Shown in pieces: positions 1 through 6,720 of a stretch of 61,571 nt of DNA (its first letter is position 1; each line of letters starts with the position of its first letter). The DNA comes from DAOPZC01 sp035353175. GTDB taxonomy: Bacteria > Verrucomicrobiota > Kiritimatiellia > RFP12 > UBA1067. Below the pieces are notes generated by a model that was not told where the DNA came from, searched no databases, and saw nothing but the letters and a program-made list of their open reading frames with translations. The DNA lies in assembly GCA_035353175.1 (NCBI GenBank), contig DAOPZC010000023.1, positions 1 to 61,571 on the forward strand, written 5' to 3'. Made by a program: the position numbers and the translations under genes.

Positions 1-47
1 AATTGACCGTTTATCCCCGGCGTGGCACACTGATCGCCGTTAAATGA
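1..47 (+). CDS. 3' end of an upstream gene, C-terminal tail only (partial)
   Basis: Only the last codons are in the window. The frame starting at base 3 reads LTVYPRRGTLIAVK and then TGA at 45-47. The tail has the same form as the end of the giant repeat protein at 19774-27924 (VYVCGTILLLR-stop): an aromatic residue, a short spacer, Gly-Thr, a run of aliphatic residues and a final basic residue. I therefore infer that the lost upstream gene was another secreted beta-strand-repeat protein. The next gene starts 51 bases downstream. With 14 residues visible the reading frame could be a chance match, so the call rests on tail similarity and gene order. Confidence 0.45.
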   Translation, partial: LTVYPRRGTLIAVK

Positions 48-98
48 AGTTGGACGCAGGGGAAATGAAGGTGTGAAAGCGAGACGGGGGGACAGAGG

Positions 99-1211
99 AT
101 GGAAGCGACAAGGAGAGGTTTTCTCGGGCGAGCCGCCGCAGCCGCGCTGGCCGCGCCGATGATTGTGCGCTCGACTGCGTTGGGCGCGGACGGTGCGCCC
201 GCCAAAGGATTGCCCATTAAGATCGGGCAGATCGGCACCGGTAACCAGCACGCGTACAAAATGAGCACGCTGCGCAAACTGACAGACCTTTTCGAAGTGG
301 TCGGCTTTGTGGAAGACGATCCCAAGCTGAGGGAGAAGGCGCAGAAGAGCGACACGTTCAAGGGGCTGAAATGGATGTCCGAAGAGGAGCTGCTCGCCGT
401 CCCCGGTCTCCAAGCCGTAGCGATCGAAACCGAGGAACGCGTCTGTATCCCTCCCGCCTTGCGCTGTATCCAGGCGGGGAAACACATCCATCTGGACAAG
501 CCGTGCGGCGAGTCGCTGCCGAAATTCAAGGTCTTGCTGGATGAGGCGAAAGCCAGAAACCTGACGCTTCAGGTGGGTTACATGTACCGGAATAATCCGG
601 CCGTGCAGTTCTGCCTCAAAGCGGTAAAGGACGGTCTGCTCGGGAACGTGTTCGATATCGATGCCGCTATGGGGCGGTATGACGGGAAGGGGTACCGGGA
701 TCTCATCAAAGGGTACAAAGGCGGGATCCAATACATTCTCGCCTGCCACCTGATCGATATCGTTGTGTCGCTGATGGGCGAACCCGGGAAGATCCGTCCC
801 TACATGCGGCAGACCCGTTCCGACGGCGTGCTTGACAACTGCCTGGCTGTTTTCGAATATTCCGGCGACCGGCTGGCCACCGTACGCACCTCCATTACCG
901 AGGCGCAAGGCTTTCAGCATCGGCGTCTGAAGGTCATGGGGGACAAGGGCACGATCACGATCGAGCCGCTTGAGTCGAAAGGCAATATGTCGGGGGGCGT
1001 TCTTAAACTCGCTTTGGAAGAAAACCGCGGCGGGTATAAGAAGGGCATACAGACCGTTGACATGCCGCCGCTGAAAGACCGGTACGAAGACCAGTGGCGG
1101 GAGTTCGCCGCCGTGATCAACGGGAAGATGGCCAATCCCTTCACGTACGAGCATGACTATATCGTCCACAAGTGCCATCTGCAGGCGTGCGGAATGCCGA
1201 TCGACGTGTAA
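99..1211 (+). CDS. Tat-exported Gfo/Idh/MocA-family oxidoreductase
   Basis: A 370-residue protein. The N-terminus carries a twin-arginine signal (TRRGFLGRAAAAAL, cleavage probably after STALGA). A Rossmann NAD(P)-binding domain follows (KIGQIGTGNQ at about 42-51), with the family motif DKPCGESL near residue 135, where the Lys of the usual EKP box is kept. The C-terminal alpha/beta domain is shorter than in the neighbouring paralogues. Members of this family reduce or oxidise sugars and cyclitols with NAD(P); the exported forms carry their cofactor through the Tat system. Substrate is unknown. It differs clearly from the three tandem paralogues downstream and is closer in its signal region to the oxidoreductase at 27957, which also follows a repeat-type gene. 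Confidence 0.88.
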   Translation: MEATRRGFLGRAAAAALAAPMIVRSTALGADGAPAKGLPIKIGQIGTGNQHAYKMSTLRKLTDLFEVVGFVEDDPKLREKAQKSDTFKGLKWMSEEELLAVPGLQAVAIETEERVCIPPALRCIQAGKHIHLDKPCGESLPKFKVLLDEAKARNLTLQVGYMYRNNPAVQFCLKAVKDGLLGNVFDIDAAMGRYDGKGYRDLIKGYKGGIQYILACHLIDIVVSLMGEPGKIRPYMRQTRSDGVLDNCLAVFEYSGDRLATVRTSITEAQGFQHRRLKVMGDKGTITIEPLESKGNMSGGVLKLALEENRGGYKKGIQTVDMPPLKDRYEDQWREFAAVINGKMANPFTYEHDYIVHKCHLQACGMPIDV

Positions 1212-1258
1212 GGGGATTCCGTCGACAGAGCGACAAGGTGAGAGGGGAACATTAGAGA

Positions 1259-1329
1259 GATTAGGATAACGATTACGATTACGAATGCCCCGATTTTTCC
1301 TAATTCTAATCTTGATCTTAATCATAATC
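1259..1329. repeat. Imperfect 28-nt inverted repeat built on a GATTA hexamer
   Basis: In the 165-base gap between two oxidoreductase genes, bases 1259-1286 are a run of GATTAx/GATAAx units. Bases 1302-1329, read on the other strand, are the same kind of run. Aligned antiparallel, 20 of 28 positions pair, and the mismatches are spread along the stem with several at six-base intervals. The region is far more AT-rich than the flanking genes. It could form a long imperfect hairpin in RNA or be a decayed repeat element. No U-tract follows, so a standard intrinsic terminator is unlikely. Confidence 0.6.
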
Positions 1330-1376
1330 CGTTTGAAGTTATGGACGAGGTACGTTAAGAAGAGACAGGGGGAGAC

Positions 1377-2801
1377 GTGAACAGACGGGATTTCATCAAG
1401 ACGGCGGCGGCGGGCTTCGGCGGCCTTTCGGTGCTGGGGGCGCGCGGGCAAGGCGCGGACGCGGCGAAGAAGCCGCTGCGCGTGGCGCTGATCGGCTGCG
1501 GCGACCGTGGCTGTAGCGCGCTGCTGCCGAACATCGTCACATCAGGTATGGCGGAGGTTGTGGCGTTCGTTGATCCGGACGGCCGCGCCGTCTCACGCGC
1601 GCGCGGATGCTTAAAGAAATACCGGCCTGAAGCGAAAACAGAAGCCGTCGCCGCGTTCGCCGACTACCGCGATTTCTACAAGCAGACGGCCGGCGGCGTG
1701 GACGCGGTCTTTATCGCGACGCCCAACCACCAGCACTGCCTGCCCGCGCTTCTCGCTTTCCGCAGCGGCATCCACGCCTACGTCGAGAAACCCATGGCCT
1801 ACACGGTTGAGGAGGGGCGCCGGATGCTCGCCGAAGCCCGCGCCCACCGCGTGGTCACGCAAATGGGGCAGCACGGCCATTCCAACGAAGGCGCGCGCCG
1901 GCTCTGCGAGTACGTCTGGGCGGGGGCCATCGGCCAAGTCACCGAAGTCTACTGCTGGTGCGACCGGGTGAACGCGCGCGAGCAGCCGCTCGCGCAAGAT
2001 TCGGCCTGTCCGAAGGAATTGGACTGGGACAAGTGGATCGGGCCGGCGGCGTGGCGCGGCTATAACCGCGGGATTCACCCCGTCGGCTGGTATTCTTGGC
2101 GCGGGTTCGGCAGCGCGACCATCGGCAACATGGGCAACCACGTCATCGACCCGGTCTTCTGGGCGTTGAAGCTCGGCAGCCCGGAGAGCGTCCAGCTGGC
2201 GGATTTCCGTCCGGGCGCGGAAGGGTCCTGGGGACTCCGCGACCACATCGTCTGGAAGTTCCCGAAGCGCGGCGACCTCGCGCCCGTCGAGATGCATTGG
2301 TTTGACGGACTCAAAGGCGACCTGCACTGGGACGACAGCACGTGGACGCCGGGCACGTACAAGTACATCGTCAAGAAAGAGAACCAGAACCTGCCGCCGA
2401 AACTGGTGGAGATAGAAAAAAAGTACGATATCGACCTCGGCCGCTGCGCCTCGATTCTGATTGGCGAGAAGGGCATTCTCTGCATCGGCGTGTTTGGCGA
2501 GAGCCTGCGTTTTGTGCCGGACAGCCTCCGGTCCGCGGTCACCCCGCCGCCCAAGACGATCCCGCGCATCCGCGGTTCGCACCAGGCGGATTTCATGCGC
2601 GCGTGTTTGGGCGGCCCTGCGGCTTGCTCGAGCTTCGACTACTCGCAGCCGCTCAATGAAATCATGCTGCTCGGTGTCGCCGCCATCGATGAGGGCTCAG
2701 GCAAACGGCTGGACTGGGACGGCCCGGCAGGGCGCTTCACCAATGACGACGCGGCGAACAAGCATCTGAGCCGTCCAAACCGTGAGGGGTGGGACATTTA
2801 A
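1377..2801 (+). CDS. Tat-exported Gfo/Idh/MocA-family oxidoreductase, tandem paralogue 1
   Basis: A 474-residue protein that I start at the GTG at 1377, because the Tat signal NRRDFIKTAAAG begins there and GGGGGAG lies just upstream. The Rossmann motif is ALIGCGDRGCSALLP near residue 38. The family box YVEKPMAYTVEE follows near residue 138 and a conserved MGQHGHSNEG near 163. The C-terminal domain carries GNMGNHVIDP, in which the His is a likely substrate or catalytic contact. It is a close paralogue of the next two genes and probably shares a transcript with them. The reaction is presumably NAD(P)-dependent redox chemistry on a sugar or uronate in the periplasm; the substrate cannot be read from sequence. 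Confidence 0.9.
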   Translation: MNRRDFIKTAAAGFGGLSVLGARGQGADAAKKPLRVALIGCGDRGCSALLPNIVTSGMAEVVAFVDPDGRAVSRARGCLKKYRPEAKTEAVAAFADYRDFYKQTAGGVDAVFIATPNHQHCLPALLAFRSGIHAYVEKPMAYTVEEGRRMLAEARAHRVVTQMGQHGHSNEGARRLCEYVWAGAIGQVTEVYCWCDRVNAREQPLAQDSACPKELDWDKWIGPAAWRGYNRGIHPVGWYSWRGFGSATIGNMGNHVIDPVFWALKLGSPESVQLADFRPGAEGSWGLRDHIVWKFPKRGDLAPVEMHWFDGLKGDLHWDDSTWTPGTYKYIVKKENQNLPPKLVEIEKKYDIDLGRCASILIGEKGILCIGVFGESLRFVPDSLRSAVTPPPKTIPRIRGSHQADFMRACLGGPAACSSFDYSQPLNEIMLLGVAAIDEGSGKRLDWDGPAGRFTNDDAANKHLSRPNREGWDI

Positions 2802-2861
2802 GCCGTGATCGCGAGAGCAACCCGGCGTAAGGTGGAACGTGGAAGGTAAGGGAAACAAAGT

Positions 2862-4346
2862 ATGAAGAGACGGGATTTCATCAAAACCATGGCAGCCGGC
2901 GTGGGCGGGCTGTCGGTGTTGAATGCGAGCGGGCAGGGCACGACGGCTGCGACGAAGCCCCTGCGTGTAGCGTTGATTGGCTGCGGGGGGTATGGCAACC
3001 ATGCCCATATCCCGGCGATCCTCGGACAAGGAACGAGTGTTAAATCATCAGACGACACGCATACACATGTCCCGGTTACCAGCGGGGAACGTCTCGTAGC
3101 GGTCGTGGATCCGGACAGCCGCCAGATCGCAAAGGCAATGGAACGGGCAAAACAGGTAAGACCGGACATTGATACCACTCAAATCCGGAAATACGCCGAT
3201 TATCGCAAGCTGTTCGACGAGATGGGCGATCAGCTGGACGCCGTCATCATCGCCACGCCGGTACACCAACACGCATTACCCGCATTAATGGCGATCCGCC
3301 GCAAGATTCATGTTTATTTGGAAAAGCCGCTTGCGCACACGATCGAAGAAGTCCGAATGCTGACCGAAGAGGCGCGCCGCTATGGTGTTGCCACGCAAAT
3401 GGGGAACTGGGGGCAGTCGACCGAGGGACCCCGCCTCCTGTGCGAATACCTCCAGGCGGGTGCCGTGGGCTCCGTGCGGGAGGTCCACTGCTGGAGCGAC
3501 CGGGTAGATGGACTGCCTCCCAACACCCCGCGTCCGCCTGCCCTTCCGGTCCCGAAAGAGCTTGCTTGGGATCTGTGGCTTGGTGGTGCACCTTATCGCG
3601 ATTTTCATGACGGATTGCTCAATTTTTACTGGAATGCGTGGCGCGATTTCGGCAATGCCACCATCGGCAACATGGGCTGCCACATCATCAACCACGCTTA
3701 TTTTGCATTAAAGCTTGGGAGTCCCGCCTCGGTCGAACTGGAGGAGGTGTACGGGGGCAGCAACGAAAGCTGGCCGATCCGCAACCGCATCCGCTGGGAC
3801 TTCCCGGCCCGCGGGGATCTACCCCCGCTCAAGCTCTACTGGTACGACGGCATCGCGCCCGGCGCGCCGTACAACGCGAAGACCGTGGGCGGCGGCGGCC
3901 ACCGGCGCATGTCGCGCGAGACGGCCTACGCGCCGCCGATCCGCACCGAACTGGAGAAGAAGTACAATCGCGAATTCACAGGGGAAGGCTCGCTGTTCAT
4001 CGGCGACAAGGGCGTCTTCACCATGGGCCGGCACGGCGACGGGTTCCGCATGGTGCCCGAAGAGGCGCACCGCGCGTTTCCAAAGCCGCCAGCCGTCCTG
4101 CCGCGCATCAAAGGCACGCATCAGGAGGATTTCTTCCGGGCGTGTCGCGGCGGTGCGCCGGCCTGCTCGAACTTCAACCACGCGGGGCCGCTGGCGGAAC
4201 TCGTCCTGCTCGGCAACATTGCGGTCTTCGCTGGCGTCGGAAAACGCATCGAGTGGGACTCGGCCGGCATGCGCTGCACCAATCTGCAAGAGCTCAACCG
4301 CTATCTGAAGACGTCGTATCGCGAAGGCTGGGGGCTGAAGGTTTGA
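2862..4346 (+). CDS. Tat-exported Gfo/Idh/MocA-family oxidoreductase, tandem paralogue 2
   Basis: A 494-residue protein with a near-identical signal to its neighbours (MKRRDFIKTMAAG). The nucleotide-binding turn is ALIGCGGYGNHAH. About 20 extra residues follow near position 58 (the stretch around SSDDTHTHVPVTSGE), which the other paralogues lack. YLEKPLAHTIEE is the family box and GNMGCHIINHA the conserved C-terminal His motif. The gap to the gene before is 60 bases and to the gene after 31 bases, which suggests an operon. The insertion sits right after the first beta-alpha unit and could reshape the cofactor or substrate pocket. Confidence 0.9.
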   Translation: MKRRDFIKTMAAGVGGLSVLNASGQGTTAATKPLRVALIGCGGYGNHAHIPAILGQGTSVKSSDDTHTHVPVTSGERLVAVVDPDSRQIAKAMERAKQVRPDIDTTQIRKYADYRKLFDEMGDQLDAVIIATPVHQHALPALMAIRRKIHVYLEKPLAHTIEEVRMLTEEARRYGVATQMGNWGQSTEGPRLLCEYLQAGAVGSVREVHCWSDRVDGLPPNTPRPPALPVPKELAWDLWLGGAPYRDFHDGLLNFYWNAWRDFGNATIGNMGCHIINHAYFALKLGSPASVELEEVYGGSNESWPIRNRIRWDFPARGDLPPLKLYWYDGIAPGAPYNAKTVGGGGHRRMSRETAYAPPIRTELEKKYNREFTGEGSLFIGDKGVFTMGRHGDGFRMVPEEAHRAFPKPPAVLPRIKGTHQEDFFRACRGGAPACSNFNHAGPLAELVLLGNIAVFAGVGKRIEWDSAGMRCTNLQELNRYLKTSYREGWGLKV

Positions 4347-4377
4347 TACTGAACATCGAAGGTGAAGGTTAGAAATT

Positions 4378-5793
4378 ATGAAGAGACGTGATTTTATCAA
4401 GACCATCGCTGCCGGCGGCGCAGGACTGTCGGTCTTAGGCGCTCGCGGACAGGGCGCAACACCCGCGAAGAAACCGCTGCGCGTCGCGCTGATCGGCTGC
4501 GGCGGAAGGGGGTGCGGAGAGCTGCTACCTGAACTCTGCAAGGAGCGGGTCGTGGCGCTGGCGGACCCCGACGGCAAGTGCATCGAGGCGGCTCTGGCCA
4601 AGGTCAAAAAGACAGTCCCGTCGGCGGACACCGCCGCGATCAGGACCTTCGGCGATTATCGCAAGCTGTTCGACGCGATGGGAAAAGAGCTGGACGCCGT
4701 GGTGATCGCCACGCCCAACCACCAGCATGCGCCGCCCGCGCTAATGGCCATGCGGCGCGGCATCCACGCATACGTCGAAAAACCCCTCACGCACACGATC
4801 GCCGATGCGCGGCTGCTCAGGGACGAGGCGAAGCGCACCGGCGTCGTCACGCAAATGGGACAGCACGGCCATTCGAACGAAGGCTGCCGCCGGCTGTGCG
4901 AGTACATCTGGGCCGGCGCCATCGGCCAGGTGCATGAGGTCCACTGCTGGACGTCGCGGTGCGACGGCCTGTACGACGGGCACCATTCGCCCGCGCTGCC
5001 GCTGCCGGACGGATTCGATTGGGACGCGTGGATCGGCCCCGGTCCTTTCCGCAACTACCACGCGGACCTTCACCCGCACGGCTGGCATCTCTGGCACGAT
5101 TTCGGCAACGGTTCGGTCGGAAACATGGCTTGCCACCTCATCGACCCCTCCTACTGGGCGCTCAAACTCAAGGCCCCGGAGGCGGTGGAGGTCGAGGACA
5201 TGTACGGCGGCATCGACGGCGTCTGGCCGATCCGCACCCGCATCCGCTGGGATTTTCCCGCGCGCGAGGGCATGGACCCCGTCAAAATCTACTTTTACGA
5301 CGGCCTCGCCGCGGACCAGCAATACAGCGAGCAGACGGTGGGAAAACGCTGGCGAAACACCGCCAAGCGCGAGTGGCAGAACCTGCCGCCGCTGCTGCTC
5401 GAGCTGGAGAAGAAATACGGCCGGGACTTCGGCCGGAACGGCTCGCTGCTCGTGGGCGACAAGGGCATCATGACCATCGGCGAATTCGGCGACGGGTGCC
5501 GCATCGTGCCGGAGGAGGCGCACCGCGCATGCCCGATCCCCGACAAGATACTGCCGCGCATCAAGGGCACGCACCAGGAAGACTTCTTCAATGCGTGCCG
5601 CAACGGCGTGCAGGCCTGCGCGAACTTCGAGTATTCCGCGCCGCTGGCGGAAATCGCGCTGCTGGGCAACATCGCCATGCTCGCGGGCCTCAAACGCCGC
5701 GTCGAATGGGACGGCGCCGCAATGCGGTGCACCAATCTGCCGGAGCTCAATCGCCACGTAACAACGACTTATCGGGACGGATGGAATATCTAA
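4378..5793 (+). CDS. Tat-exported Gfo/Idh/MocA-family oxidoreductase, tandem paralogue 3
   Basis: A 471-residue protein that starts with the same Tat signal (MKRRDFIKTIAAG) as the two genes before it. It has the Rossmann turn ALIGCGGRGCGE, the box YVEKPLTHTIAD, the MGQHGHSNEG segment and GNMACHLIDPS in the C-terminal domain. Its end repeats that of paralogue 2 (MRCTNL-PELNRH against MRCTNL-QELNRY). The three genes therefore arose by tandem duplication and have since split in substrate-pocket regions. Its TAA stop shares a base with the start of the porin-like gene, so translation of the two is probably coupled. Confidence 0.9.
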   Translation: MKRRDFIKTIAAGGAGLSVLGARGQGATPAKKPLRVALIGCGGRGCGELLPELCKERVVALADPDGKCIEAALAKVKKTVPSADTAAIRTFGDYRKLFDAMGKELDAVVIATPNHQHAPPALMAMRRGIHAYVEKPLTHTIADARLLRDEAKRTGVVTQMGQHGHSNEGCRRLCEYIWAGAIGQVHEVHCWTSRCDGLYDGHHSPALPLPDGFDWDAWIGPGPFRNYHADLHPHGWHLWHDFGNGSVGNMACHLIDPSYWALKLKAPEAVEVEDMYGGIDGVWPIRTRIRWDFPAREGMDPVKIYFYDGLAADQQYSEQTVGKRWRNTAKREWQNLPPLLLELEKKYGRDFGRNGSLLVGDKGIMTIGEFGDGCRIVPEEAHRACPIPDKILPRIKGTHQEDFFNACRNGVQACANFEYSAPLAEIALLGNIAMLAGLKRRVEWDGAAMRCTNLPELNRHVTTTYRDGWNI

Positions 5794-6665
5794 TGGCACC
5801 ACAACGAGGCAGCGAAGAATTTTTGCGGAACTTTTCCAGAGCGGTTACGTCAGGGCTAGGCAGACGGGTTCTGTTTGCAGCACTGATGATGGCCGGCCAG
5901 ATACAGGCGGAAGAAAAAAGCCCGTTTTCGTTCGACGCGAAAACGGACATCTATTCGGCGTACATATGGCGCGGCAAAGCGCTGGACAAGCACGGCGTGG
6001 CGCAGCCGAGTTTCATCGGAACGTATGACGCCGGTGATTGGGGCGCTTTTTCGGTGAAGCTGTGGTCAAACTGGGATCTATCGCAGAAATCCTCCGACTC
6101 CAAAGAAACCAAGACGGGCGGCGGGATCAATGTGTTCAACGTCACACCGTCGTACACGAAGAACTTCGGCCCGGTCGGCCTCACCGTCGGCAACATCTTC
6201 TATACGTTTCCGGGCGACGGCTACCCGAAGAACTCTAAGAGCACGTATGAGCTCTATACGACGGTAGCCTACAGAAACCCCGTCGTGACGCCTTCGCTCA
6301 GCGTCTACTATGACTACCGCGGCGTGGGTGGCAGCTTCCTGGAGGACAATCCTTCCAAGGACCTGTACGCGCGGGCCGCGCTGGACAAGTCGTTCCGGCT
6401 CGCCGACCGCGTGACCGCGGGCGGCACGCTGCTGGCGGGATATGGGAGCAGCCATTACAATCAAGTGCGGTACTGTGCGTCGGACGAGGGCTTGGCCGAC
6501 TACGAGACTTCCGTGTTTGTCTCCTACGCGGTCACAGACTCGTTTTCGATCGGCGGCAAGCTCGCATACACGGGGCTGGTCGGCGGCGCATGGGGACTTG
6601 ACCGCCAGAACCTTTCGCCGGACGAGATCGTCTGGGGCGGCATCAATCTGCGGTGGCTGTTTTAA
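5793..6665 (+). CDS. TorF/Gcw_chp-type outer-membrane beta-barrel protein
   Basis: A 290-residue protein. The start overlaps the stop of the oxidoreductase before it; an in-frame ATG at 5781 is an alternative. A long positively charged leader is followed by the hydrophobic stretch VLFAALMMAGQIQA, a signal peptide. The mature protein opens with FDAKTDIYSAYIWRGKAL, which is the hallmark of the TorF/Gcw_chp family of small putative porins. It continues with alternating aromatic and polar beta-strands (TPSLSVYYDYRG, ETSVFVSYAVTD) and ends in the C-terminal aromatic pattern NLRWLF expected of a BAM substrate. It probably lets sugars or small products cross the outer membrane for the periplasmic oxidoreductases encoded upstream. 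Confidence 0.8.
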   Translation: MAPQRGSEEFLRNFSRAVTSGLGRRVLFAALMMAGQIQAEEKSPFSFDAKTDIYSAYIWRGKALDKHGVAQPSFIGTYDAGDWGAFSVKLWSNWDLSQKSSDSKETKTGGGINVFNVTPSYTKNFGPVGLTVGNIFYTFPGDGYPKNSKSTYELYTTVAYRNPVVTPSLSVYYDYRGVGGSFLEDNPSKDLYARAALDKSFRLADRVTAGGTLLAGYGSSHYNQVRYCASDEGLADYETSVFVSYAVTDSFSIGGKLAYTGLVGGAWGLDRQNLSPDEIVWGGINLRWLF

Positions 6666-6720
6666 CCGCGCGGGTTGTGCGCGGTGCGGAGGTGAAAGGG
6701 ACTGGCCATATGGGTGAAAC

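Noticed and set aside
4959..5792. A 278-codon N-terminal extension of the porin-like gene into the third oxidoreductase paralogue
   Set aside because: The extension is Arg/Gly-rich shadow sequence, and the signal peptide of the porin begins only after 5793.
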